The notes under the pieces: model-generated
Seen by the model: the letters and a program-made list of their open reading frames with translations, nothing else
Databases searched by the model: none
Told to the model about the DNA's origin: nothing
Made by a program: the position numbers and the translations under genes
Shown here: positions 25,738 to 38,600 of the stretch, piece after piece
Numbering within the stretch: the stretch's first letter is position 1
Layout of the letters: every line of letters starts with the position of its first letter
Assembly: GCA_034509495.1 (NCBI GenBank)
Contig: CM067507.1
Location: 22,326,213 to 22,390,212 of the forward strand
Length of the DNA stretch: 64,000 nt
From: Acestrorhynchus altus
Lineage: Eukaryota; Chordata; Actinopteri; Characiformes; Acestrorhynchidae
Reading direction: 5' to 3'

Positions 25738-27005
25738 CAATTCATTGATTGAATGTTCAAAGTTTTATAAATGAAATGAAAAATGATGCAAACTTTATGT
25801 AGCATTTTGACCTGAAAATAACAGCTTCAAAATCATTGTGATGACTGATTTGTAATAAGAAAAATATCGTTCCATTCACAATGCTAGCAGCACTATCTAA
25901 TGTTTGTTAATCTGACGAGACAAATCATGTGATCAAAGCATGAGCTGTGTAATGCTATGTATACTGTGTAACCCTAGTCACATTTGTGTAAAATCTTGGA
26001 ATATTACATTACTGCCTTAGTTCATATGATTTCTTTCACTTCAGATGCCAGTTCATTGTCTCGTAGGTTGTAAGTTTAGAAGTGCCACAAGCTCAAAATG
26101 TGATTCACCTTTACTGCAGTGAATTATACTCTCCTCATGTAGTGGTTGCCCATGAGCAAAAAACAAGTCTTGCACAATGCTGCTGTAATACAAGTAACAT
26201 GACACCATTTGTAGCAGCGTGTACTTTTTAGAATAACGTGACATTCTATACTGTTATGTTTATGCTTTAGCAAAATTACCAGACCACCTAATGATTTGGT
26301 TACCAGTTGCTTAAAATCAAAATCAATTTTGATAGACCCTTAAGTTTTTTTCTGAAATCCTTTCAAGAAATAAGAATTTTATGGTGTGGTTAATTCCCTA
26401 TTTCATATTGTGCTAATACACGCACAGCAGCAATTCCTTTCTCTCATGTTTTACGAGCCTGTTTTAAACCAGATATTTGTGGAGCCAATATAAATTTTCC
26501 ACTGTTGTCTCAAATGTAATTCAGTATTGAAAAACAGTGCAGCAGCATATTTCCCACATGTTTTGGTGGCATGTTGCCTGTGTTAAAAGTCAAGACAGCA
26601 TTCCATAACTCTGTCTGGAAGAAAAGTGGATAATTCAAACACAATATAAATGCAAGAACTGCATAAATGACAAGCAGTTGAGTCTATTTGTGCATTTTTA
26701 ACAACTATATGAAAATGCAGCACAAAAAAGGAAAAAGGGACAGAAATGCTATTGTACTGAATATAGTTAATATGTGATCCATAAAAATATGCATGAATCA
26801 TCCCTGGTCCAGTAACATTGTAGCATGTGCAAATATACAATTGCACATGCTGATTCACTTCACTATGTCCAGTGTAAACACTCACTTTAAGAGCAGGTTT
26901 TAATGGTTTCAGCTGGACAAATCCCTTGAATACATTGCTGACGAGCCGTTAGATAGAACATGTCTGATAATGAGGCAGAAAAATAAAAAAACAGCGCTGA
27001 CATAC

Positions 27006-27179
27006 CGTCATAAAGCCATCTAATAAACCAGAGTCAGGTTTAGGGGGTGCTTGCAATCGCTCCATTGACCACTTTTCAATGATTGACGACACCTGGCTGT
27101 TCTCCGTATTTAGGATGCGGAATCCTGACATATTCACCCCACTATACCGGTATGGTTCCACATCAAGGGCAAACAAGTC
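27006..27179 (-). CDS. grik2: grik2 coding exon 6 (amino-terminal domain)
   Basis: The 174-bp exon has acceptor TTCTTTCAG and donor GTATGT and encodes 58 whole codons. It reads DLFALDVEPYRYSGVNMSGF, then RILNTENSQVSSIIEKWSME, then RLQAPPKPDSGLLDGFMT. This is GluK2-specific: GluK1 and GluK3 have different residues after LFALD and in the LLN/VDN region. The NMS replaces the mammalian NMT but still reads as an N-glycosylation sequon. It is the last exon seen on the 3' side. The following exon should begin with the TDAALMYDAV stretch; I looked for its complement below 27005 and did not find it. Confidence 0.97.
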
Positions 27180-27886
27180 CTGAAAGAAAGATAAGAAAAA
27201 TATTCAAAGAATGCTAATAAACATGTTGTAGCACAGAAACAAGCACTTATACTCAAATAACAGAGATCTGGTCTGTTGCTATGGCAGCTCGCTATGTGAT
27301 GCTTTATATAGGATACGTGTCTCTTCTCCTCTCACTGTCTCTTCCACGAACAAACACATAAACATGCACACATATACACACAAGCACACACTAGACTGCA
27401 CTAGACCGCAGTTAGGGGAAGGAAATCTGGCAGAAAATGGAGGCCATATGTAGCCTCTCTGTGGCACAGTTGTTCACTCTGTTGAATGAATGAAGCTCAC
27501 ACTTTTGAGTTTTCTATCTGCCAGGCTCTCTACTGGCAAAACTAATTATTGGAACTTCAGACATCTTTAATCCTTCTTCTTCTTTTTCTCTTAAAAAAAT
27601 TTGTTTGGCAAACTTACATCGCATTGAAAATGAAATAAAATATGCTATTTCTCCGCAGGTAAATGTACTGTACTTTTTTCCCTGAGGATACATATCATAA
27701 TCAGTACAAAGTCGAAGAGCAGAATTGAGGGCTCAGAGGTTTTTAATTCGCTGGAAAACGGGCAGCAGAGGGAAGGGAGGGGTGCAGGCCACTCACTGAT
27801 GTATGTGAGATATGGACTTAATAAAAATGTAATTTTAATAATGTCTAAGTCCTGAAAATGGGACGGGGAGGGGAGGGAGATGAGAA

Positions 27887-27888
<2 letters not shown>

Positions 27889-27955
<67 letters not shown>

Positions 27956-28069
27956 AAAAGAGAGAGAGAGAGTGTGGGTGAGAGAGAAAAAATAGAGAGA
28001 GAGAGAGAGAGAGAGAGGTAGAGAGAGAGATGAGAGAGAGAGAGAGAGTGTGTGTGGTGAGAGAGAAAA

Positions 28070-28150
<81 letters not shown>
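27889..28150 (+). repeat. Long imperfect (GA)n block
   Basis: About 260 bp of GA repeats with interruptions (AAAAAG, GTGTGG, GGTAG). It produces long but meaningless open frames of alternating Ser-Leu or Arg-Glu. Confidence 0.98.
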
Positions 28151-28153
<3 letters not shown>

Positions 28154-28744
28154 TAAGTAGTGAGGAGAAGGGGAGCAAAAGAGCACTTGTCAAAAGCTCG
28201 GCAAGGGAAGAACCCTTCTGAATCCAGGCCAGGCCATGTCAGTTATATACACTGAGTGTCAGTACAGCTTCCTCTAACTCAAGTAATTTCTGGTCTGTTT
28301 TTTTCTCACCATCTCTCTCATTCATTTTCCTTCTAGTCTCATCAGCATATTTTCAATATTCAGTCATTTTTAAATCAAAAGTTTTGCAAGAGAACAAAAT
28401 ATTCATTATGCTATTATTTTTCAGAGGTGTTATGTTTTAGTAGTTGGAAACATCAACAGACATTAAGATAGAAGCAAACAGCACTGCAGGAAGACTTGAA
28501 AACACATCAACAAGGGAAAGTATATAGATGTCTGCAGGTAATCGCTTTAATGTTTGAGTTTATTGTTTAGGCTTAGCTAGCTGCTTTTTATTTACATGTA
28601 AGTTTTGATGTTTTTTGTTAAGACCAATAATGTCTGAATATCTTCTGCATGAATCCTGTTTATTATTTATGTATGTAATATATTATGCACATTTCAGCAT
28701 TTAGAAATAGTTTAAAGCATGTGTACCTCAGGGTACAGGGTATT

Positions 28745-28965
28745 ATTAGGACTTTATTGAGACTGTAAGGTTGCCAGTTTGACTCCCTGATCTGGCAGGA
28801 CATGACTGAAGTGCCCTTGAGCAAGGCACTTAACTCCCAGCTGCTCCCTGCGCCGGTGATAGGGCTGCCCACTGCTCCAGGCAAGCATGCTCACTGCCCC
28901 TCTTGTGTGTGTGGATGGGTTAAATGTGGAGGACAAACTGCAAGCACAATGGGTATATGTGCATG
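28745..28965 (+). mobile_element. tRNA-derived SINE, copy 1 of a second family
   Basis: It has GGTTGCCAGTTTGACTCCCT (B-box-like), CTTGAGCAAGGCACTTAACT, GGGCTGCCCACTGCTCC, GCTCACTGCCCC and GGATGGGTTAAATGTGGAGG then ACAAACTGCAAGCAC. These are typical of a fish tRNA-derived SINE. Related copies are near 32830 and 47985. The family name is not certain. Confidence 0.75.
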
Positions 28966-29034
28966 TTTATATTACTACATTTAATGTATGTTACATTTAC
29001 TATCACTTTGACTATAGCTATGACATTAAAATAG

Positions 29035-29097
<63 letters not shown>
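29035..29097 (+). repeat. (ATT)n microsatellite
   Basis: About 20 uninterrupted ATT units. Confidence 0.98.
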
Positions 29098-29381
29098 GCT
29101 TTATATATGTTTATAGCATATTTATAATTCCTTTTGCCATTTTTAAGTATTAATAATAATGAATACCTATTTATTCATTATATATTTTAAAATATATTTA
29201 GTCTGGAGTACACAGAAACAAATAAGACACACACATACCCATACACACACAGGCACTAAACAATGTTAGACATTTAAATTGTGCATAGCAATGAGGAAAA
29301 ACTATTACACAGACATTCTGTTTATAATTTAAAAGACATTTCATCTCCATGAATGTAGGAGAACATTTGTGGGGTGACAAA

Positions 29382-29393
29382 TGATGATGGTGG

Positions 29394-29469
<76 letters not shown>

Positions 29470-29526
29470 GGTGGTGACGATGACGATGATGATGATGATT
29501 ATGATGATGATGATCATGATGATCAT
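29382..29526 (+). repeat. (GAT)n(GGT)n trinucleotide tract
   Basis: GAT units with a GGT block near 29454-29475, then GAC/GAT to 29526. On the coding strand this is ATC/ACC sequence beginning about 50 bases after the exon 5 donor. Confidence 0.97.
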
Positions 29527-29577
29527 GAAAATAATGATTTATTCTTGTTCCAATGAGAGAAACACTTTGTTTCTTAC

Positions 29578-29631
29578 CAGTGTGGTAAAAATATAGTGGT
29601 AGTACTCTGTCATCATTCCCATGGCTAGAGC
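29578..29631 (-). CDS. grik2: grik2 coding exon 5 (54-nt exon, amino-terminal domain)
   Basis: The 54-bp exon encodes exactly 18 residues, ALAMGMMTEYYHYIFTTL, apparently identical to mammalian GluK2. It begins and ends on codon boundaries, so skipping it would keep the frame and delete 18 residues. The donor is GTAAGA. The acceptor ends a pure CT repeat of about 35 bases on the coding strand (GA on the plus strand, 29633-29668). About 50 bases past the donor a GAT/GGT tract begins. The frame gives only a short out-of-phase trace in any long open reading frame of the region, so the exon is easily missed. Identification rests on length, phase, splice sites and sequence. Confidence 0.95.

Positions 29632-29632
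<1 letters not shown>

Positions 29633-29668
<36 letters not shown>
29633..29668 (-). promoter_or_regulatory. grik2: (CT)n polypyrimidine tract of the grik2 exon 5 acceptor
   Basis: A pure GA repeat on the plus strand, CT on the coding strand, ends directly in the CAG of the exon 5 acceptor. It must serve as the polypyrimidine tract, so its length could affect exon inclusion. Confidence 0.9.
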
Positions 29669-29671
<3 letters not shown>

Positions 29672-32600
29672 CATTAACATCATGAAAACATTAAAATAGT
29701 GCCAATCTGAAAAAGATTTTCCATTCGCCATATCACTGAGAAGGAAATATATGTGGGAAATCTTTCATTTCTTCAGGTATATGCTGAGACATGAACATAA
29801 AGCACATCAGATTCAGTCAGAGGCCTTCAGCCTGCTTTCTCCTCAGTCTTCAGGAAATCACCCCTCTCTGTCCACTACTGTCATTCCTTTAAAAAAGCAT
29901 AGTTATCAATGAAAACAAGTTATCTCGCCCAGTTCTAGAGTCTTGCTGCTGAAATACATGAGGTATGAGTGTTGATTTCTTGTTTACAGCTGGAGGCTAG
30001 GGGCTCTGAGTAATCTAACAACAGAGCAGATGGGATTTGATTTGGCTCTTCTACCGTATGTCTCCATAACGATAACGAGCTCTCAGGTTTACTCTCTAAC
30101 CCAAACCTGCATTCTGCTAGCATCCCTCACAGACTGATAGATGGCTCAATCCATAACGCTAATTAGTTTGTGGGCCAAGCTGTTGTGTTGTGGAACGATA
30201 CCGCGACAATCGTCGAGCTCAAGTGTCGATCTGTTTCAGTCATTCGCTCCATCAGGGCACCTCTTGGGGGTGGCATGAAAAATTCAGGAGGCTACACTCG
30301 GAAAGAGCATCTGGCTGTAGTGGCCACACCGACCACACAAGTGGCCTAGCTCTGCCCTCTCGCTCTCGTACCGCCGCAAATAGAAATGTTAGTGGTGTGC
30401 TCGCTGCTGTTCCTGTTGAAGTACATATGCTATTGGCCTGTGTTAGTGTGTAGAGCAGGCTGCCATCAACTGGCCTGGCTCTGAGCCACAGAGCATAAGC
30501 CAGCGATCGCAGCAGAGCAGGTGAGTGTGAGTGCTACAGGGGCTTGGGTGTGCTGAGCTCTGAACTGATTATGAATCACAGATTATTATTGTAGCGGGGG
30601 AGTGGAGAGGGAGATTAGAATGGCTTGGGGTCAGGGCAGTAATTGCAGCTGGTGTCGAGTGGCTAAGTGTCCAGGTGGACTGGAAAGCCTCCAGAAGACA
30701 TTTTCAGCCCGGCGGAGGAAAAACATTTTCACAACAATCAAAAAGCAGCACTCAAACCAATAGTGAGCAAACTGTCTGCAAACTGCTTGCTGTGAAGGTG
30801 AATTACAATAGCTCTATCTCAGAATCAGAATTTCAGATGTACACAGTGTTCACACCTGGCCTGTACTCATGCATCAGGCTGCTCTTTTCACATCACACAA
30901 CCCAGATTCAGAACACTTTTACACAGTGTCACTTCTCATCTAAATACGAGAGCAGTTTGGAAGGCTTGTACACAGACATTCAAGACACCTGCATTCAAAT
31001 CTGTAAATATTAGATAGATAGTCACAAAGTGGCCTGCCACTAAAGACAAAACCTACTTTTGTTAACATTTAGAAACCTGGGCAAAATTTGGGGGATATTT
31101 TTGTAATTTCAAGTGTTTTTGAGGTGAAAATATAATATTTATGTTTAATTTGTAATGATTAGATTAACAATAATAAGTTTAATAATACGTTCTTCAAAAA
31201 ACCTGATAGTGGTCCACATAAAATAATGTTCTGAATTGATTTTGTTATTTATGTCTATATCAGTGTTATCCCTTCTCAAGGTTTTTATTCTGAAACTAGA
31301 CACTGCTTGAGCAAAAAAAGGACCCCTTCTTTCACATTTTCCTCTATAACCCAATATCAGGTCCCATCACGTCTTACTGATCAGATGTATATGTATATGC
31401 ATGCTGGTCTGCTTATTATACTAGTGACATATTTGAAATCAACAGTGGACTGTGTGAATAGTGTAATGAGCAGTGTACTGTTTGCAATGTTCTGATGGCT
31501 ATTATGTCATCAATTATGGGCTAAAAATTTCCATTTGGGTTCTTGTGTCAGAGGAGCATGAGATGAAATGGAATGGTGCTTGGAGGAGTGGACCCTCAGG
31601 TGCATGTGGAGTTTAGAGACCTGATGGCCTGGGATCTATTATGATAATTTACATCCTACTGATACATTTTATGTACTGCTAGCTTGGCCAGAGTGCTTCT
31701 GAAATACAATGTAATAAAAATCTCCTAAAAACTACCTGAAATACCAAACAGCATAACATGGTTATATATTGATTGTTTTCTACAGGACATCTTCACACTA
31801 TAATAACAAAGACTGAGCACCTCTGCTCTGTGAGCCATATGGCTCTGGGACAATAGTTCAGTTGTCTAAGCATATTTGCAAAACAGACCTGTACTGGCTC
31901 ACTTGCAAAGGCCACTGTTTTACAAAAGCCACTGCTACACTTGTTCCCAACTTTACCGTGTGCCATCTGCGGACAAGATCCCAGAGAACACAACTGGCCA
32001 TATTCTTATTTGAAAGGCCTTTTTCTACTTCTTCTACCAGTCTGGCACTTGCTCAGTGGACACTAGAGAGGTAATGAGAACAAATACTAAATAGTTTTAA
32101 AATGTTGGTATTATGGTACCAAATCTACTTCTGCAAATAGTAAAATCTCTGATATTTCCAGAACTGACGGAGTACAGCATGCCTATATATGTAGGGGGAA
32201 GACGAACAAAGAAGGTAAGGCCATAATTAGATGGCATAGCTAGAAAGCACATCAAAGACCCACAATTCAAGGTGAGTAAATGTCAGTACCTAACTTTGTC
32301 ATAAAAACAGCTGCATAACCTGTCATAACCATAAATTCATATTTACATGTAATGAAACTGGTGTTGACACTCCACTGAAAGCTTGCTCTTAGCAATAGTA
32401 GGCTAATAGCACTCTCTGTGTGCAGTACTCTCTGTACTCTCTCAGTACTATTTTGGGATCTCTGTATATGAAATAATTTCTACTTACTAGCTGATATCTG
32501 TGGTTAAACTGTTAAAGTGTTCACTAGAATCCACACAAAACTGAAAGAAAACTCAGCACCAAAAGTATGCTGAGTAGGAAAGAAAGGCACAAAGGAGACA

Positions 32601-32829
32601 ATTTTCAAGTTTTCCAAATGCACACAAAATGACAGCTCACATGAAGTGAGGGACTCACTTGCTGATTTATATGGTTCACAGTCCCATCTACACTGTGAAA
32701 AAGGGTGGATTCAAACAAACGTTTCAACAGTTCATCCCCAGATACCAGCTATAGTTATATTATTTTATGTATAACAAGGTCTTTAAATTCTACACTGAAA
32801 CTGAAATTCTAAATAACAGGTTCAAGGCT

Positions 32830-32990
32830 ACCTACTGGCAAGACATGACTGTAGTGACTATAGTATAGGGCTGCCCATCACTCGGGGCATGTATGCTCAC
32901 TGCCCCCCAGTGTGTGAATCCACTAGTGTATGTGTGTGTGTTTCACTGTGTGGGGCAAAATGGATAAAAAATCCTATGTGCACTTTTGCA
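32830..32990 (+). mobile_element. SINE, decayed copy 2 of the second family
   Basis: It shares ATAGGGCTGCCCATCACTC, GTATGCTCACTGCCCCCCAG and a GTGTGTGTGTTTCACTG stretch with the copy at 28745. The head is mostly lost. Confidence 0.65.
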
Positions 32991-33749
32991 ATCTCATTAC
33001 TGCTGCAGAGAAAAATTAGCTCATGTTGAACTATACTCATTCCATTTGTGTTATTTTTTGTTGGTGTAACGAAATTGCTTTTGAGAACTGAAGACTGGAA
33101 GACAACTGTTTTAGTTCTGACTAAATTCTTTATATTATGCCATCCCTAGAGCACACAGCACAGTAAATCCCTCAGCAGTGTCCTCCAAGCATGCTGAGAT
33201 GTTCAACAATGCTAAAGGCCAGCAGTAAGGTGATGTGAAAGGAGAGAGACTTACAATTGGACCTGAGCAATATAAATTAGCACAGAAATCAAAATGGATA
33301 AATAATTGCCAGGGAATGTTTCAGGTGAAGGCATTATGCTGTCTCATTATTTTCTATTAGAGAAACATATATTATAGACCACTGATGATGAGTACCCTTG
33401 ACCTTCATTACCAATATAGCAGAGTGAAATTGATGAAAAGCACTAAAGTCAAAGTGAATCACAGCATCATTAATATTTGAGGCATAAAAACATGAAGACT
33501 TTCTATTGAGGAAGACTTTGAACTCTTAACTCTCTGCTCTGCACAGCTGAGAAGACATACCCACGTACACACATCCGCATACACAGACCAAGACATAAAA
33601 TGCCAGCTTTTGAAGAAAGAAGAGGAAGTCTATACACTTAAATCTATACACCTACACACCTAAATTCCAAAGGTGCTTCAAAGGATTCTTTAAGCAAGGC
33701 CAAAGAGACATGTCTTTGGTACCAATGTACAGGGGAAAACGAATCTCAC

Positions 33750-33931
33750 CTGTTTGAGAATACTGGCAGCCATCTCATGGCCACAGTCAAAGATCACATG
33801 GAACTCTTTCCCTCTCTTCATCTCCTTAAGCAGAGGCTTGGCATCTTTTGTCTCCGCTGGCAGCTGTCGGATTTTTAACCGGATATTGTAACGAGAGGGT
33901 GCCTTAATGAGCTCCTGTAACCGAATCAGGC
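33750..33931 (-). CDS. grik2: grik2 coding exon 4 (amino-terminal domain)
   Basis: This 182-bp exon starts with GC, completing a glycine codon with the last base of exon 3, and ends on a codon boundary at CAG. It encodes LIRLQELIKAPSRYNIRLKI, then RQLPAETKDAKPLLKEMKRG, then KEFHVIFDCGHEMAASILKQ. All of this is diagnostic of GluK2 (mammalian GluK2 has S for the G after FDC and G for the second S-preceding A). The donor is GTGAGA. The acceptor is unusual: after TTTCAG the upstream intron is an almost pure CT tract on the coding strand (GA at 33936-33991 on the plus strand), so a microsatellite acts as the polypyrimidine tract. Confidence 0.97.
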
Positions 33932-33935
33932 CTGA

Positions 33936-33940
33936 AAGAG

Positions 33941-33991
<51 letters not shown>
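33936..33991 (-). promoter_or_regulatory. grik2: (CT)n polypyrimidine tract of the grik2 exon 4 acceptor
   Basis: GA repeat on the plus strand with one GCGA interruption. On the coding strand about 55 bases of CT run into TTTCAG at the exon 4 acceptor. Confidence 0.9.
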
Positions 33992-33993
<2 letters not shown>

Positions 33994-35507
33994 ATTAGAA
34001 ACAGTACTACAAACACAATCAAAGCTCGAGTGGAAAAATGAGACGGTAAACATCACAGAAATAGACACACGTTTGAGAAAAATATAAAGCATTTAAAACA
34101 TTTAAAATTGGCTGTCGTGCAAGTTCTATTTCAACACACACATTACAAATATGTATCTAGTATAATTGAAGTTATACCCAGCATTCATTTGAATTCCTTG
34201 GCTTTAATTAGAAGAAGATAAGGAAGCCCTATGAATAGATGTCTAATGCCAGTCTAATTTTAATGAAATCCATCTCTTTCTGAACTTGTCACACTGTATA
34301 CCCCCCTCCTACCCCCCCCCACCCCTCTCTATCAGTCCTCTGCTTAGTATTTTTTCAGTCTTTTAAAGCAAAGCTTCTGGCCTCCTCTTACATTGCAGAA
34401 CCTCCCTGTCAATCAAGTGTCACTCCTGAGTACAGCAGAAAGACGAGGAGAATTCTAGAGTATGAGAAACGTCATGAAGCTTTTGAGATTCATTCTCAGC
34501 AAGCCGCCTCGTTATCAGCTGAACAACTGGTGAAGGCTGGATTGCCCTAAGAATTCTGTCACACTTGCTTACTTCACACTGTGAAGCATTTTATTTCATT
34601 ATATTCTGAGGCATCTTACCAGCATCAGAGTGTGAGCCCAACAAACTCAGGCTAGGCTGGGGGGGGGGGAGTTCAAGAGTACATAACTATGAAGGTCATC
34701 CAACACAGTTGGACATAGAATAAGTAGAATACTATTTACACTCTCTCCATACAAATAAACATACATCAAATGATTTAGAATCCTTGGTTTATGCCACCCT
34801 GTTTAATTCTTGTATACAGCGTATGTTTATGCCCCTGGAAGAATGACAGATTATGGAGATTCCATCTCTCTGCTCTGGTGCAGTCACAATGAGTCTGGAC
34901 ATAGCTTTCATCAACTCATCACCATGTCTTTGATTGTGATTGTAAACCCCAGCAGTAGCCCACCAACCACGTGTCACTCAGCACAGCTTACAGCTGCATA
35001 TGTGGAGATTTAGTACCAGCTTTGTTAGCAGTTAAAGTCATTGTGTTGGACATGGCTTTAGGTTGCATACATACACTACAACCTGCCAAAAGTGCCAAAA
35101 TGGCATCCTTTGGAATGATGCCATGAAGGAACCACTTTTGGTTCCCTAACGTAACATCTCTCAAACCAAACCTCAAGGACCCCCAGACTAGACAGTTTTT
35201 TTATCTGTATCATGAGGGGGTGTATGATGGCCATTTTGTTCCAATCCTAAAAGATTTTGCTTCTTTTTGCTGCAGAATCTTCTGGGAATATTTTAGACCA
35301 TGTTCTAAAATTCCTTATAAGAATAAGGCTCCATTCAGCTACAAGAGCATAAGTGAGGTCAGCTACTGACGTTGGATCACAAACAGCACTCCAAGTCATC
35401 CCATAAATATTGGATATACTTCAATCACTTCAGAGAATACATCTTAAAGCCAGACTGCTTTATACCTTTTTAGCCAACCCTTGGCATGGGGTATGGGGGT
35501 ATTAGGT

Positions 35508-35665
35508 CATTGTTTCTCAACCTTGGGTCTGAATATTGCTCTACACATTTCAGTGCATTCCCTGCTCTCAAAAAGCCTGATTGCATCAATAAGCTTAATT
35601 ACAAGCACTTTCAGTGTGCTGAGCAGGGTGCCTCCAATGTTTGGCTGCTCCTGAAGCAATGTCTA
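35508..35665. mobile_element. Decayed palindromic MITE, same family as 56.7 kb (tentative)
   Basis: The outer parts TTGTTTCTCAACCTTGGGTC and GAGCAGGGTGCCTCCAATG, with a centre GCCTGATTGCATCAATAAGC, resemble the element at 56671-56866. The copy is much diverged. Confidence 0.5.
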
Positions 35666-38600
35666 TGATAAATCTGCCAAAATGTTGCATTTAAGAAAAA
35701 CATTTGTGATGTAGTTTATTATGGTTGTTGCCCATGTGCCCCACACATATCCTGTGAATGACTAGGGATCATACATTGAAATACAACCACTGTAGTTTTA
35801 CAACCATTCTAATACTATATGTATCTAAAACTTATCTGACATTGCTGCAATGCCAAATATCAGGTTTATACAGTGTAAGATGCATAGAATTGCAACCACT
35901 GTTATGGCAGAGATCAGCACTCCACCTGCTCCCATTCTCTTACATCATCTATTCCTGTTTCCCTGTTCATTCCTGCCTTTGTGCTGCCTTTCTGTCATAG
36001 CTGCTCTCATACCCTCTGCCCTCACTCTGTAACACTGGGCAGGGGCATACCCACAGAAAAAAATAGCAGGACTGGAGAAGAAAAAGAGCAACTGTCAGTA
36101 CTGATCTGTATTGAATGTGTCTAATGCTTCCCGACTGCTCCTAGATCCGTATTTAACTCGGCATGAATATTTCATCCACTCAAAGCGTTTATTAGAAGCC
36201 CCGTCTGGGAGTCTCCTGAGCGTGAAACATAACGGCCTGTGATAAATATCTGTGGATGGGCTGCATCACTCAAGTGTTCCCTGCCAAAGTCCCTAAAACA
36301 GCAGGCCTGTCTGACAGAGCCAGTCCTCCAGTCCCCCTTCAGAGGAACTACCCTTGATAGAGTCAGATGTGCAAGATGAACATCTCATCCTCTTGGCATG
36401 AATGGAGCAGATTTGCACTCAGGGATATGGGAAGGACACTGGAAAGTCAGCCTTGTGACTCCAGACAAGCAGGTCAAGGTTAATGCAGTCCTTGCTGCAT
36501 GGGTGGGCTTATTTACATTCAAGTAAATGGCTCGAACAAATTGCGGAAGGATTAAAACAAGTTTCCGGTCAAAGGTTTTAATAACCAGCGTGAAAGGCAG
36601 AGGCATTCCACGTTGTGGAAATTACACACATGCACACATGCATTCCCATCGATTTCTCTCTGTAATTTCTCACACACTCTTCTAAATTCAGCAGTACTTA
36701 AACTGGAAGCAGTCTGTAGTGCTGACAGATGAGGGTAAAAAGAGGACTCACTTGGCACCGTATTCTAAATTTAGGTGTGCAGCAAGCACAATCACGAGTC
36801 ATTTAGCGAGTCTAGAACATCTGTGTCCCAGCTTCAAGCCTGGTGTACTCTTAAACACCTTGTCAAAGTTCCACACAGACAGCAATTACACTGCTGCAGT
36901 TACCATAAGGTGCTGTTGTTTTAACATAAACTGCAAACATCTTATTAGACCTTTTTTTCTGTAAAGATGGAAACATCATGGAAGTGGCATCATTTGAAAA
37001 CTTGTATAATCCCTTACCCTGGTTTAAAACACCACGACTGGTTTGCATTCACAGATGAAAGACAAAATGTGAGTGACTTTATTAAACTGTCATTAATGGT
37101 ATTTGTGAAAATGCCACTTTTAGACTTTAAATGATCAAAACACTTATTAAAACATGAATGCAGAAGTCTTAAATTATCATGCCACTTAGGAAAAATGGCA
37201 GTGTGACTCTCTAAACAATCTTGTGAGCGCTAGCCGAGCGTATGATGGGCTAGCTCCTTCATTACTGTGAATGGCGCTGCTGGTTTGGTGCACTCGCACA
37301 GATCAAATTGAAACAGATTACTGAAGGGGTCCTGGGAGACCCTGGGTGCTCTCCAGCAGTGCTCGTCTCAATTCAAGCTTTCGTCCCAGTTCTGAAGTGT
37401 ATTTAGCTAACTCACATGCACAGGCGAGCACACACACACACACACACTCACACATCCACAATGATGAAGTTAATGGGCAAACATAGAGTTCAGCATTATT
37501 AGAGAAGATATAAAAAGTAGATGTTCAAAATTTGCCATCTTAAGTTCAAGTATTGTACTTCAATATAGTAGATGTTTAACCTCTTATAATTCCCACCAGT
37601 CATTTTGCACTAGGACATCTTTTAGAGCTGTACCTTGTTTATAGTTCATTATGACACATATTGTGACACTATCATGCTTTCTGCTATTCCCAGTTAATAC
37701 AGCCCTAAGCCAGCACCATTATTGACTATTAAATGATCACAATTAAAACAAAAAGGAAAAAAGCCATATGGGTCATACAACTAAACCTAAAGGAATTGCA
37801 TACTTTGGCTACACAGTAAATTACATTTCTGCTGAGCACTGAGGAGTGAAGTACTCTGCAATGCTGTTAATACAGCCAATTCTATTTTATTGTTCTGGCC
37901 TGTAGTCATATGCACCACGGTCTCCCTCTCAGAGGAGCCCCAGCATAATACCAAAAAAAAGCTTTTAGAAAAACAGATTTTTAAGCCATGTCAAATGGCA
38001 TTGTTGTGTTTTGGGACTTGCGACCACTGATTCTACTCTGGCTTTTCCATAAACTATACCCACCACTGGAGATGGGCTCATATGCTTGGTTTGGGAAGTT
38101 AAACTGTCACTCTATCCTGCCATCAGGGAAAGAGGAACAGAAAGAAGAGCACAGGGGTGGAAAAAAGAACCACCTTCCCCTGTTTCTGCATGGCCTAAAC
38201 ACCCACTCCCTTCTTCACAGGCCCAGCTTTAAACTCAGTAAGCCGACCAAGATGATAGAACTTTGTATTGGCAGAATGAGACCAGTCCTGCCTCTTCTGT
38301 TGCCATTCTGCTTCTTCCGCCCTTTACAAAGTTGAGCCATTAGAGAAATGCCATTATGGTCATTGATTTGCTTGTTTGGCTGTTTGTACATGTTTAACCA
38401 TTATGCTCCAATGATCTATTCATTTAGCAACGAACATGAAAGGAGCTTGATTCATTTATAGAGGCAAATTAGAGGTGGCCTCAACCCTGAAATAACCTAA
38501 GCACTTCTTTATTGTTTTCCCTCTAACAGCCAGACAAAACCTCCTGTTTTATAGCACACCTGCATAAATGGCCCCTGGTTTGTGTTTCACTCCCATTTCT

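Larger units (their letters stand above)
27180..29577 (-). other. grik2: grik2 intron 5
   Basis: A 2.4-kb intron dominated by repeats: a GA block at 27889-28150, a tRNA-derived SINE at 28745-28965, an ATT tract at 29035-29097 and a GAT/GGT tract at 29382-29526 that stops about 50 bases from the exon 5 donor. Confidence 0.9.
29632..33749 (-). other. grik2: grik2 intron 4
   Basis: A 4.1-kb intron. It carries the CT repeat at the exon 5 acceptor and a SINE-like copy near 32830-32990. Regions 29760-30660 and 30680-32800 contain no recognisable gene. The 30180-30560 stretch is relatively GC-rich but has no domain-bearing frame. Confidence 0.88.

Noticed and set aside
27645..28193. Long minus-strand frame rich in Ser-Leu (182 residues)
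   Set aside because: It is a translation of the GA/CT microsatellite block; no unique sequence with coding character.
29198..29731. Minus-strand frame of 177 residues with a His-rich run
   Set aside because: The run is the GAT/GGT tract. The frame crosses grik2 exon 5 in the wrong phase.
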